A DNA stretch of 64,000 nt from assembly GCA_012064415.1 (NCBI GenBank), contig SSNU01000065.1:62001-126000 (forward strand). Reading direction: 5' to 3'. The notes beneath the pieces are model-generated. The model saw only the letters and a list, made by a program, of their open reading frames with translations, did no database searches and was not told where the DNA came from. Both the position numbers and the translations under genes were made by a program. Positions 1-13,600 of this stretch are shown piece by piece. Numbering within the stretch: the first letter of the stretch is position 1; the number at the start of each line of letters is the position of its first letter. Source of the stretch: Gyrodactylus bullatarudis. Taxonomy: Eukaryota > Platyhelminthes > Monogenea > Gyrodactylidea > Gyrodactylidae.

Positions 1-1339
1 TAGAGCAAACCAGTCTCGTTTACGTGAAAGTGTTAGAGGCTTGGACCCTTTGTTGGGAATAAAATCCTCCAGGGGCCTAGTGTCTGCTTGAGTCCTGGAG
101 ATAAGATTTTCTTTATCTGTACAACTAAATGATGAATTCTTTAATCAACTACAATGTTTATGTTTTGGAGTTACTAGATCCGTACTCCTCTACATATCAT
201 TGATTTTATGTTTTCCATTAACTCTTAATTAGCATTGCTTTTCTTATCTCCAATATGACTCTAGAAATATACTGAATTGGGATTCTGGATTTATTTATTG
301 TCGAATCTTTTAGTCAACCTATTCATAAAAAGTAGTTTAGAGGTGTGAAAAGGAGTCAGACAAATTTTGGATATGTTCCATTGGCTGCTATCATAAAATT
401 GTGTGAAATCAAAATTAATATAAACTCGACAAGGTCCCTGTCAATTTTAAATTTACTGTCATCTGATTGGTCCTTTACCAAATCCTCTCGTTCAATCAAT
501 GGTTTGTATTCTCTATTTTATTGAGATATCATAACAGTGAAGGATTGTCTATGGTAATATATATTTAATCTATTCGAGAAATGTATGGTCATTAACTACC
601 AATCAAATTCAAGCATAGTATAGTCAGCTTATTACCTATAATAGATTTTGCTCATTCGTTCTCATCAAGAACCCTTGACTCGAATGGGAAAACCAGCACC
701 TAAAGAAAAGAAAAAAATTCAGAATAACCTTAAAAAGACACGCCATTCTGCCAAATCCATAAGTAAACGCGGTTTAAGAGAAAAAGAGGCTAAACCTCCA
801 ATTATTGATAAGAAGAAAAAAATCTCAAAGTATCAAAAGTTGCGCGATCAAATTCAAATTTCCGTACAGGAAATCACATCAAAGGGAATAATTCTTTCAC
901 AAATTGCCCTTAGAGATCTTGTCCTTCGTCATGCATCTGACTTAGGCCTTAAAAACTTTAAAGCTAGTGATGACTATCTCCGCAAGGTTTATAAAACTGA
1001 AGATTTAACATTTGTCAACCTATGAAATCTTTTATCTCGCATTTTATCTATCTATAGAATAAAGAATCTATTCATTTACATTACTTTGAAAATTTTTTCA
1101 TGAGTCATATATCAACTCAAGACTATGGTTTTATGAATCATAATTATCGATACTTAATTAATGCTTGCACACTAAATATCATTGCCTAATAATGAGCAAC
1201 ATGAAAGTTTTCGCTAATTAAGGGGTCATTTTGAATATACAATGCATCAAGAGAATTTAGCCAATGAAATTTGAGTAAATCTGAATAGAATTCTATTGGT
1301 TGATTTTAAAGTCTTTTTGTTAAATTTTGTATTCTACAG
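1..1339 (+). other. probable huntingtin intron upstream of first exon
   Basis: Apart from the ORF at 684-1025, no exon can be assigned. A short open stretch at 3-92 ends in TGA without a convincing splice site. The region ends in the TTCTACAG acceptor of the first HTT exon. Confidence 0.4.
684..1025 (+). CDS. small basic protein with CENP-B/Tc5-type HTH domain
   Basis: An ORF of 113 residues starts at the ATG at 684; the frame also opens upstream from a TTG at 648. Residues 1-50 are highly basic (KEKKK, KKTRHS, KKKK), resembling a nuclear-localisation or histone-like tail. Residues about 50-105 resemble the second helix-turn-helix of CENP-B and pogo/Tigger/Tc5 transposases: YQKL, SKGIILSQIALRD, then ASDLGLKNFKASDDYL. 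Human CENP-B has the same order (YDKL, VKGIILKEKALR, AEELGMDDFTASNGWL). No DDE catalytic domain follows. The ORF lies just upstream of the first HTT exon here, probably in an HTT intron. It may be a domesticated fragment, a retro-copy or a chance remnant; expression is unknown. Confidence 0.45.
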   Translation: MGKPAPKEKKKIQNNLKKTRHSAKSISKRGLREKEAKPPIIDKKKKISKYQKLRDQIQISVQEITSKGIILSQIALRDLVLRHASDLGLKNFKASDDYLRKVYKTEDLTFVNL

Positions 1340-1693
1340 ATCAGCTCAGACTTGACAGGTAGTAAAGAAGGAATTTTCAACCTGCTCAACTCAAACTTGG
1401 AAAATCTAACAAAGCTTCTGGAAATGTTTCAATATTTAGATATTTACAGTCTATCTGAAGAATTGAACTTGTATTTATCCGTTATCTACTCCTGGGCTCC
1501 ATCTCATTCCCTTGGGGCAGTGAAAAAACTTGTTCAAGCCATCTTTGGTTCCAATCTAACAAGCAGCTGGAATAAAACAGTTAAATCATTTTATGAAAAC
1601 ACCTTTTTAAATCTTGCCAGAAAGAATGAATTCAACTCTTTCAGGGAAATTCTGAGAATAAAACGCAAAAAAACCATTAATGTTCACAAATAC
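1340..1693 (+). CDS. HTT: huntingtin exon, first in window
   Basis: This exon encodes 118 residues in phase 0 between a TTCTACAG acceptor and a GTGAGT donor. The segment KKLVQAIFGSNLTSSW lines up with the human HTT stretch around LLKTLFGTNLASQF (about residue 1380). The helices before it match the human region that ends just before the same motif. No methionine start is expected here, because the acceptor shows it is an internal exon. Confidence 0.8.
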
Positions 1694-4600
1694 GTGAGTT
1701 AAATCCTGACTGATATTTTTTACATTTTGATTTTCTATCGAATAACTAGTATGTATCAGAAATGTCTTGAAGAGAAGCCCTTTTTTGCCCTAAGAATCTC
1801 AAGGCTTGAAATTCTCTCTTCTGATTGGTCACTAAACCAAGTCTTGATGTCGCTCCATCTCTTGAGTCCCGTATTATGTCAAGTTCTCTGAGATTTCTAA
1901 GGACATAGGTTTTGAGCTGGGTCATCGAAGTCATGTTGAATAAAGAAAGAAGATGATGTCAATTATTTTACAAATAAAGCCTTTATTTCGGGACAAATCA
2001 TCAGTGTGATACATGTCATGCAAGTAAAAATTTCCAAAGATACATAATATAAAATCATTGGCTCAAACTTGTTACAATTGTGGTTGGTGTACTCAGATTA
2101 TCATGAACTAAAAAGCTATAATAGTCAGCCCTTATAAAAAGGGATTTTTTCCGAACAATGTTTCGGCTACAATGCAAATCTGTTGGAACTAACTTAGAAA
2201 ATGCCATTTATGAACTTTAAATTCGAAGTTTTTAATTCTCTGATTCTCCAAAATCCCATTTCCCCAAACATCTTCAACATATCCCAAATTAATCGGAATT
2301 CTTTACCAGAATATGCGGTGCTGATTAATAATACTTTAAGGATCAATTTCTATTTAAAATTGCATTTATACGGCTCAAAATTTAGATTTTAATCGATTGT
2401 AGTAGAAAAATTTATTGAAAATAGTTGGCGTTAATTCAAAAATCGGCATTTTCAATTGTGATTTAGGGTATCTAAAAAAAATTCAAAATACATGGTTTAA
2501 TAGGAATATTTTTACGTTGGAAAATTCTCTTTAGAATGAGCTTTGCACATTCGGATGTTAAAATCATTTATCTTTGCAAATTTGTACTTATATGGCATGT
2601 ACCACACTGATGAGTATATGGGGAGGGGTCTTCCTTTCCATTATTTTTTTTTCTATTTGAATATATTTGAGTATGTGGGTTGAATCATTATTGATTTTAT
2701 TTCAAATCTTGGATAATTTTCATTTTCGAATAACTCAATAAAATCTAGTAATATATTCACTACAGAAAGTGATACGAGAATAATTTTTATTGCATTACAA
2801 AATAGAAAAAAATTAAATCTCATGATTTAAAAATAGAATATGTAGTTCATTTTGGAGTATAAATAATAGCAAAATATTAGGTTTAATCCCCAAATTTTAT
2901 CATCTTCCACTTGAATATGATTGGTTCGACCTTTCTACACCCTCATTGGTTAATATTATTGGGGCATTAGGTATAAACACATAAAATAAATGCCTATCTC
3001 GTGTCATCATATGTGCAATCGACAGTATCCCCGAAATAAAGGCATTATTTGTGCAATAATTGGCATCATCTTGAAGCATAGATTGAAATTAAATTCAGGA
3101 ATTATCTTCTCTAAACTATGTGTCTAATAATGGGTAATTCGAAGAATATTCTTTTCTCCAAAGGAAGATATGAACACCATTGTCAAACGACATGAACCCT
3201 TGGTCTTGCAAGCATTGAGATACTTCAAGTATACAAACTCACCAAGACTCCTTAACAAGACAGTGGAACTGGTCATAGAACTACTTCATCTGGGCATAAA
3301 CTACGTGGAACTTGATTCCGATCTCGTAAGTTGAAACATACCAAATTGATTTCAACTTATAATTTCACTTGTTCTCTTTGGCAGACTTTTCTTAAGGAGC
3401 TAATTCGTAAAATATCTGATGTTGTCGATGAAATTGAGGTAACTAGATCCTCTCCTGCTAATCTTAACAGTTCATCTCCTGGAGAGTTTGGCTTCAACTA
3501 TGACACAAGACTTGATGCAAGCTATGAATTTATAAATTCTTCAATAAAGTTTCTCTTGCTTCTGTCTAAGGAGATGGTCGAAAGCCAAATCAATCAAGAA
3601 ATGGAACATATCTATTCACCTCAGGTCGTAAGTGATCTCTATATTCAACTCTTGAATTTAACTAAAGAGTCTTTTTTGTTTTTTTAGCTTTTCGGGATGA
3701 TCAGCTCTCTGCCAATCAATAGCGATACTCTATTCCAAGCCATTTTCTATCCAATCTTTGATTTCCTCTCGTCAGAGAGCCAATACGATCTTCTCAACCA
3801 AATCAGCCAGATTTGTTGTTCTCAAAAGTATACGAGTTTAATATCATGTCAGATATTACACATGAAGAGTGTTCACTTTATTGTCAAAGTTTCGGAAAAC
3901 TTTGATCTCTTCCTTAATGCAATCATTGCTATGAATAATTATGTAAAAGATACTTGTTTCATCCTTCCAGCCAATGACAGAGAACAACTCCTTCAAAGTA
4001 TCAATGATGCTTTCCAATACTTTACGAACTCTAACCTCGATCAGCTCAGTATGGAACAGAAAAAGTCACGCCAAAAGAAATTGAGCCAAGCAGTTAAGGA
4101 AAGATTGAAAACTTTGGATGAATCAACAGACAAGAAAACTTTTCTTCTCAGAATTTTAATCCATGTCCAAATGGAGGATGAAATTGATGGAGAATTTTCG
4201 AAAATGTTTACAGAAATTTTGAGGGAAACCTTTACGAATCCTGGCTTTGCTTTCACCTCTGATACTTTTGACCTTTTAGAGTTTATGAAAAATCATCTCC
4301 AAAAGTTTGGTAAGCAATTCTAAATTGGACTCGAATTTATAAAAACTAACGAACTATTTAGATCAAGCTGAAGTAGACAGCATTGCAGATCTCTCCATTG
4401 ATCTAAAGAATCATCTCGATTCAAATTTGGCGACCAGCTCTTCACTCCAGAGACTCTTGAAGAATATTGACACCTGTCATGTGAACCATTTCCTCAGCAT
4501 AGACTGTAGCTCAATTACGTTCTCAGAGTCTGAGGAGGAACTTTTACCCAAACTCTTTGAGCATATTCTCATGAATCAATCTCCTGATATTGTAAGTCAC

Positions 4601-7600
4601 TCATTCCAGTTTTTTTATCTTTTCAATTGATGTACAAAATCGAATTTGAAATATCCTTTCTATGCATCGTAACTGTTAGATGTTATGTATGTTAAAATGG
4701 AATTTATGGCTATTGGGATATTAAAACAGACTTGGAACAATTAAATTAGATTAATTTAATCATTTGAAAAAGGTAGAATGGTCAAAAAGATTTTTTCAGG
4801 ATTAGAATTGGACAAGGAAGCGGAATATCGCCATTACATTTTTAAATGATTAATCATGTATTTGGGCAGGTCTTTCATCATCGAAATTTCAATTTCCTTA
4901 AAAATAATTAAAAATAAAGTAGGCAAAATTATCTTATTTCTCATCTTCATATCAGTTATAACTAGATCCTCAAACTTAGTAGATATTTCTAGAATTGAAA
5001 GGCATCAATATTTTTGAGTATTTTGATTAGAAAGGTTTTAGGCAGATTGTCAGATAGGCGTATTGCTGGGGAAATTTCAAATGCTTAAATCCTTTTTCAG
5101 GATCCTCATTTCTTTTCAGAAACCCCATTTCATTTCAGAAAAGAGATTAAAATTTCTTTTCAGGAGGAGCACTTTGACTTCATAGGTCATTTCCCCAATA
5201 GTCTTTATCTTGCGCCGTATGATAATCCCCAATTCAAATCTCTAGAACCTTTTCTTAAGGTCAAAAATTCCAAATCAAAAGGAATTAAAATCCCCTTTCT
5301 CAAATCTTAATTTGATGAATTCTTTGCATATGAGATTAGAAAACTACAAATTCTTTAAGCGACATGTCTTTATTCATCAAGAATTTATCTTTAGTGATAT
5401 CCAATTGATCTTTTTACAATAAAACCAGTTTTTGTAATCAGTCCCACTACTTATCGCACAACCTAATACAATCAATACCATGTTATAATAAAATATTATT
5501 TTAATACCTCATCTTTAAAATAATACAAGACCTTATAACTTTGAATCATGATGCCGTAATAAAAAATTTCATTTCTAAATGGTTTTCAGAACAGAGGGAA
5601 GAGCTGGTTAAAATCAGCATTTTAATACTTTATGAGGCTTTAGTTATAGCTAAGAATAGTTAAACAATCAATTTTCTTATATAGACTTTTCAAAAGTTCC
5701 GAATGGTCCAAACAAATCTCTTCAAGATCTTGCAAGGAATACGATCAGAAAATGTTTTCTCAGATTGCATATCATGCCTACTAAAGGCCGAGGTTGACCA
5801 CGAAGAGGCTTCATTTGCCATTTGTTCCATGAAGTTATTCAGGAAATCTACAGATAATTTTCTCTCTAAAATCTTGCAACAGGTAAACATTTCTTTAAAG
5901 TTTAACCCTTATAGTCCCCCAGTAATAGTTCTATCACACGTCATTTTAGCAACTCATTATCATTCATTCAAGCCTCAGAAAATACTTTGTTTACCACCCA
6001 TTTGATAGGAAATTTATTAATCTCCTGGAATACGCAAAGATCTTGGCTCTATCATTCTTAAAAATCATGCTAATTCAAAGAGAGTTGATTTTTTTCAAAA
6101 AATTAATTTTTGTTTAAAACGTTTTTTTTGAAAAGCTACTTCCCATAAGTAGAAAGTAAGATAACTTTTATCGAGTAATCATAGCCTGTTTTCGGATAAC
6201 TTCTGAACCAAAAATAATTGTATTGAAACAACTTTAGATTCGTAATCAGCGTATTCACAAACCATAGGATAGACAAAAGATTGAATCCTAGTCATGAAAA
6301 AAGATTCTCTGGGACTTTAAGGGATAATATGCTTCAAAATTCTCTGAATGCGAATTCTCTCTTGTGTTTTAGCGACAATTTGATCATGTTACCTTGATGG
6401 AAATTAAGAAAATCATTGAAACATCTATGGATTTTCCCAAATCCCTAGAGTTCATCCACAAACAAGATACAGATCACATTCAAGATACTCCCCTTGATAT
6501 GGAATTGATAGTGAGTCAATAATTTATCAAATAATTAATTGAGTGAACCTTCAATATTTAAGTGTTCCAAATAAATCCTCTCATTGTCAAAATTTAATTT
6601 AAAATTACTTACCGGTAAATGGGAATTTCAATATAAATAAGAGCCTGAGGAAATTGTGTTAAAGAAAACATTTTAATAAAATTTTGTCCTAAGAAATGGT
6701 ATTAATTATTTTAAGTAATTCTTCGGTTAGCTATTGTATCAGAAGGGTTAAATTTGTAAAAGTTTAATCATTGAAATTTCAATTTCAGTAGTTGAAAATA
6801 TTTTTAAATTCAAATGCTTATTAATAGTCATTTCAATCGATTGTTCATCAAATATTCGAGAAAAATCGCTATTATTTGTTCTTTCCGTCTTGAAAATTCT
6901 CAACACTTGTTACAAAATCTAGAACTTTGAAATGAATAAGAAGAAATATTCTTACTGAAATCGAACGAGGGTCAGGGGAATTTCTGATTTCATTATCAGA
7001 TTTCTTAATCTATGTTGAACATACATTACTTTTGACGAGGTTTTTGATCTATTATCAAACGAGTTTCTTTGTCGGTTTAAAACTCAGAAATTATACGAAA
7101 AAATAGGTTATCTTTGATTTTTGGTTGATAACGGTTTCGAAAATACTCCCTAGACTGGCTATTTATTCAATCAAGTTGATAAAATTACTTATCTCAATTA
7201 CAGATACCAAATGTCCTCAGACACATCAAAGTTTGCCTTGATAATCCCTCTCTCTGTCATCCAAGATCACTGGCCATGCTATTCCTCATCGATTCCACTC
7301 CAATGCAAATGAACAAAGAACTAGAGGCCCTGTTGAAACATTCCAACATTATCCTCTATCCCGGCCTTCTCTACCAATTGATATTACTCTCCTCGAGGAA
7401 AACCCATGAAGCCTCCTCTATTGACGAGAGGGAATCAACTTTTCTCACCAAGGAACCATCAGATGACCAAATCAATATCCATTCAATTTTATTCTCAGTT
7501 CATATTTTATTTTCTCTTTGGTGAGTTTCCTTTCTCCTCCAACTTCTAACATGGTTTCACCCTACAATATTTGAAATTATTTGGTTAATACTCGGGGGGT

Positions 7601-10600
7601 CACTCAGGGAATGAAAATAACTTTGCAATTAGCACTCTATTATTCTAAATCTAAATTTGACATAAAGATAAGAATTGATTGCTTTTTTACAGAAAGGGAT
7701 TGGTGACTGATCGGTCAGTGTATATGTTACCGTGAATTTTGAAAATTGGGGAGTTTCGAAACTCACTTTGCATTCTTCATGATACCTGTCCGACATTGAG
7801 ATGAAATTTCGTTTCTTAATTGGGCACAATCCGTATCAGAAAGTGGAAAATTAAACTCATTATCTTCAGAATGAGAACCGCTAACCTGTTCTAAATTAGA
7901 GTATGGCTCTGGAATTGTTTCATTTGGATTTGAATGTAAATCTGAAAATTAAAAAAATTAAACATACCTATTATTCGAAAATTTATGTTATCATCTTCTC
8001 TTTCACGTATCTCTTCACTGGATAACATCTGAGAGATCAATCTGCAATCTAAATTAATAAAATAAATTATCTTTATTCTGATATTACTCTTTTGCAAATA
8101 TAGAGGAACGTTTATATCTTGACAAAAAACTGCCTTGTACGGTGTCATTCCAATTGTCGAATGATTAACAGAATTCCTGATATTTTCAACAAACGGAAGC
8201 CCAAGCTGAAGAGTTTTGATCCTCCGTAACATTTCTAAGAATTTTTTCAACCTCATAATTTGCCCTTTATACTGATCCCTGACTCTGGCTTTTTCTAGGT
8301 TTTGAATAAGCAAACTGCATATCTGGCCAAAGTTTGAGCAACGTTTCTCTTATAAGTTGGTTTTTAAATTCTCTACCGTTGTCTGATTGCAAAATTTGAG
8401 GAGCTCCAAATCGGCAAAATATCTCAACCAAATTGCGTAAAACTTCATTGGCAGTTTTTGATTTGAGAGCTCGAAGTGAGACTCTTTTAGTAAAGTGATC
8501 TTGAAGTCTCTATCTGGCTTTGATTGGTAATCTATCAAATCCATTTGGCAACGCTGATTAAAACCTGTTGATATTATTGGGTTTGATACTATCCCTTTTT
8601 TCGCAATTTTGGATTCTTTATTACATGAGAGACAAAGTCTGAGATAAATTTTTATGCATGTTTGATCAACAATGTAGATCCCAAATACATCTTGTTCAAG
8701 TGCTTTATATTGCATGATATGTATTGCATATTAAGCAACATATTAGTAAAGATTTTTTGAAAAGTCAGGTGTGAAATTCATTGAAGCGTGGAATAGTTTG
8801 ACGAAAAACATTTTAACTGAAGTACATGTCATGAATAGGCTGATAATAATGATTCAAAAACAAAGTGAATATGAAAAAGTAGGTAGGACGATACTTGACT
8901 CATATAATCACACCCCCCGGGGAGTTTCGAAACTCCCCGAGTTTCAAAATTCACGGTAACTTATACACTGATTATAGTTTCTACATTGATCGTAACATAT
9001 ATAAATATAACAAGTCGGTGTTTGGTCCAAAGAGAACCGACAAAAATAAAGCTTTATTCACCAAAAAACGTTTGTTCTTAAAACTTTATTTTATTTTTTT
9101 CTTCAGCAAATAGGTTGTCAAAAAAGCGTTTGATTACATTTTCATAAAATTATCTAACAAAAAAAAATCTATCTTTATATATGGTACATAATTTTGTAGC
9201 TTTATAAATTTCCTTTCTAATGAGGTCTGGTCAAAGTATTTCAAGTATCTTTCAGTTCAAGATAACGCTCAAGAAAGTGTTGCGTTCCACTTGAGGAACA
9301 ATGGGACATGAAGGGTTTAAAAATAATTTTTTTTTGTTAGAAAATTTATATTATATGATGGTTAAAATATATACAGAATGAAATAGTAAATAGGAAAATA
9401 ACATTATTGAGTTTCATTAGATAGTAGATAGAATAAGTAAATCTGTCTCTGATAATTATAACTTAATTTAATTTTAAACTTACTTATTCAATTCATTAAC
9501 CAATGCATTGCATTATGTGATATACCCTCTGAATGGCTTATTGTTAAAATAATCCCCATTCCCAAGGTTAAAAAATATTCTTGCTATTTCGATCTCAGGC
9601 CTATATCATCTTTGAATATTTTCCTTTCAATTTTGGATAAGTTTCTGACTGACGAAATATCAAAATCACTGCCCCATCCTTTTCCGGATAAAACACAGCA
9701 CGGTTTCTTATTCGGTAAAAGTACATCTAGTAACATGATTGAGTTCATGAACTATACTCTTCACTTTAAGAAAAATCCTAATCAATTCCTCATTATCCAT
9801 TTTATAGACATATCTAAGGCATTTGATAAGCTAAAATTCTCTTTTATTAAAAAAAAGCTTATTCAACTTAACATTTGCCCACATATAATTAATCTAACAA
9901 TGTTTTTTCTCTCTAATCGGAAACAATTTGTTTCCTTTAACTCCACCACTAGTAAACTTGAATCAATCAACTCGGGTGTTCCCCAGGGTTCAATAATCGG
10001 TCCACTTCTCTTTAACATTTGCTTCGCTGATATTCAGCTCCTGGAGAACATTGAGGGTGTTCTCCTTAAATTTGCTGACGATTTCAAATTCGTCTTCAAG
10101 GTGAAAAATTCCCTTGATATATTGAAAATAAATCACAACTTCTGTCTTCTTAAAGGTTCCCTTGAGGCCATGGGGCTCTATATTAATAGAGATAAATGTA
10201 AATTGTTACTCCCAGCTGGTCTCCCTGCAACCCTCTCGGAATCTCTTCTACTTCCTGGAGAAATTGTCTCCTTAACTTTGGACCTGGGTTTCAGTATCTC
10301 TGATGGACTTAAAATTGACCCTCTCTCTAATCTCCCTAAAATAAAATCCACTATTTTCTCAATTCTAAAATTCTCTAGGTCCGTTAATTTAAGGCTTAAG
10401 GCTTTCAAAGCTTTAGTCTTAAATAACCTCGATTATATCTCTCCCCTTGTTCCCTCACTAACTTTTGAAAAATCTCTCGAAATTGAGCATATTCAATCTA
10501 GATTCCTCTATTTCTTATATCCTGATTTAGAATCTTATAATTCTCGCATATTAGTCTCTGGGCTCAACCCTCTCTGGGTTAGAAGATATGCTATTATTGT

Positions 10601-13600
10601 TAAATCATTTGCTAAATCTGTTAACTTATTTGAAAACTCATATAACCTCAGAAACCCCTCTTTTTCAAATCACTATTTACTATCATCATATAATATGATT
10701 GATAAAAAATATAAAATATCAGACTGTCACGACCTAACTAATATTAAAACTATAATGTCACACATTAGGTCCAAACTTGATTATTCTAAGAGTCTCCTCT
10801 ATGCTAATCTTCATTAATCCCAGAATGTTTAATGAAATTTCTTGAAAGGTTTATATATTTCTACAATACTCATTACACATATTTCATGAACATAGATTAA
10901 TCAAATTATTATTTTTTTTTTTTTATTTTTTTTATCGAACCGCCATATTATATCCAGAGATGCTGTGTATATATATTTGTATTTATATTTATTTATTTTA
11001 TCTTTTATAAATCAATAAAATCATACTTTCTAACAAAAAAAAAATAATTGATGGAGGAAATTTAAGATTTTCAGTGAATAAACCAGCAATAGCCTTTCAA
11101 GAATTAATTTTCTTCAGAATCTTCTTCTTCAAAGAATAAAATTATGCAAAATGGGCTTAAACACATTTGAAAGAATTGAGATTTCCATCTTTATATCAAC
11201 CAAATCTTCTTTAATTTTTTCTCAATTATTCCAGTATGATTTGATACTTAACCCTATTCCCATTTTTTTAAAGTGAAGATCTAGTCAAAACTCTTTTGGA
11301 ACAGTTGAATGAGGAAATCGGTCATTTTCAGACTCAACCGCATGCATTTCTGAAAAGTTACACGAATCAAATTAAAGTTTTGAATTTGATATCATCGATT
11401 AATTTGCTCTATTCAATTCGAAAGGATCTCCCCTGTCCAGAGAACTTCAATGATGATTTTCAGGAAAAGCTGGTCGTCTTTCTTAATAAAATAACAAAGG
11501 TAAGTAAAGCATCTCATGCTTTCCTGAGTATTAATAATTTTAAAATTATGTAAAATTATTCGAGAAATCTTGAATACTTTCCGTCCTGAGTATCGAGTTA
11601 GAACTCATGTTAAGAATATTACAAATATTAAGACACTTACTTGATATATTGTGTACAGTAAAAGTCGTCAAAATAGCAAACAACTGTCTACAACGAAATA
11701 AAAGCTCTATTTATAACTATTTTTTCTCTTCTGCTTGTTTTAACAGTCTAAAAACTTTTTGGGATAAATAAAAATACAACCATTTCGTTCAAAATTTATC
11801 TTACTTTCAGATGGTATAAAAAAAAATTTCTACACGTCATAAAAATTATGAGATTAATTTTTTCTTTTAATTTCAGATACTCGTTGTTTTCTTTCGAGTA
11901 CGAGAGTCAAAGAACCTTCTCATAGCTTTTGTCACAGAGGTCTTAAAGTTTATCAATCTCACTCTAAAGAGTCCAGAATCCCTTGAAAAATGGATTAATC
12001 TTGCAGTTAAAGAATCTTCAGGAAATTCTGAATCTGTGAGAAACCTGCTAATTTTGGAAATGATCATCGACTCGGAATGTAAGTTTTACCCCGAAATGAA
12101 GGTTAATGACAATTTGAGGGTCTAAAATCTGACATAAAAAGCTTGTCCATCGTAGAAATTGTCGATAGAAGAATCATTTTCATGTGATAAAACTTTCAAT
12201 TTAGCCTATAATTATCATCTAAAGGATGAAAATTGTGAAACAGAATAAACAATTTAGTTTTCCTACTTTTTAGGAGATTTAGAAATAAGATTTATATTAG
12301 GGCCATATGTACATTTCATAAAGCATCATCAGTGGCAATACTCTAAAAATGATATAAGTTAAAAATTCATTAAAGATTTACAAATTATGAAAGAAATAGT
12401 AAAAGTCAGAGAATATAAGAATATAATTTAAGCTGAAAAAACACCAAAACTCTCCAATAATTAGCAACAGTGGAGAGAAAAGTGAAAAAGCTCACATAGG
12501 CCAAGGTGGTTGAAGATGATAAGAATAGTTTTTTTGGACACATAAGTTTGGTTATATAGATTTACGAAGAATTTTTCCTTCACCCAAACATCAGTACTGT
12601 CATCCCTTGCATTTTTGTATAGAATTGAAAAGTTTGAGATTGAAGCTTCGTGCCTTTCCTGTCTCAGATGCCTGGTCACCGCTGTATCTTTCTTAAGATG
12701 ATCGCTCCCTTTAGTTGATAACTTCCTAATTGTACGACCTATATAAGAAGCTCCACAGTCACATTGGAATTTATAAATCAATAGAGTTTTCTCTTGAGGT
12801 TCCTACTTTTTAATTTATGGTTAGGGTTCAATATTTATGCAATGAACATTGCATTAAAAAATTCATGAAATCGATTCTTCTACTGTGTTGTTCGACTTTT
12901 TTCTTACCCATTTGATTTTTATTTTTCTAAATTATTTAAAATATCCTTTTTTAAACAAAACATGATAGTAAAATTTCACTAATCTTTTTTAAAAGTCGAG
13001 GAATCATCCTGGAAGCCGATCAGACTAGATGACTTTGACAACAAATTAATCAGTCCTTGTCAAGTCTTGGATGATCTCCTCTTCCCAAACAACTGCCTAG
13101 CTATAAATTCTACAGACGAGTCCTTCTCCATAGACTCTCTGATTCATTTACACAAGTCGCAGGGCCAATCTTCAACTAATCAGACAGATAAAACCAGGGA
13201 AGATTTCATTCTCTTCAAGTATAACCTTCAAGCTGCTACATTCTTGAATCGGTCTAGACTATTCCGTCATGGATATTCCCTGGGTTTGGGCTTGGGTAAA
13301 AATTTTATTCGAAATAACCTTAAAGAGCTGATATTGAGTAAGCTGAAAAAATGAGTACCTAGACGCTTAAAATAAAATTTCCATCATAGGAACCTGTCGT
13401 CTTCCCTTTTTCTTCAACATTCTCCGACATCCAAGAATGAATCCAAACGATGACTTTACAATTGACTCATTCAATCCTAAATACTACTCTGAGCTGGATC
13501 GGGATTCTCTAGCTGAACTGGCATCCCGGTTTAATGCCCTGGGTTGGGATAGCAAGTCAATGTTTGAAAGAAGCTGGATGACCTATTTATTTATCTTGAA

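Noticed and set aside
4041..4256. Minus-strand ORF of 71 codons
   Set aside because: It is a shadow of the 622-nt huntingtin exon 3688-4309 in the antisense frame.
10178..10408. Minus-strand ORF of 76 codons
   Set aside because: Antisense shadow of the LINE reverse transcriptase, without any motif of its own.
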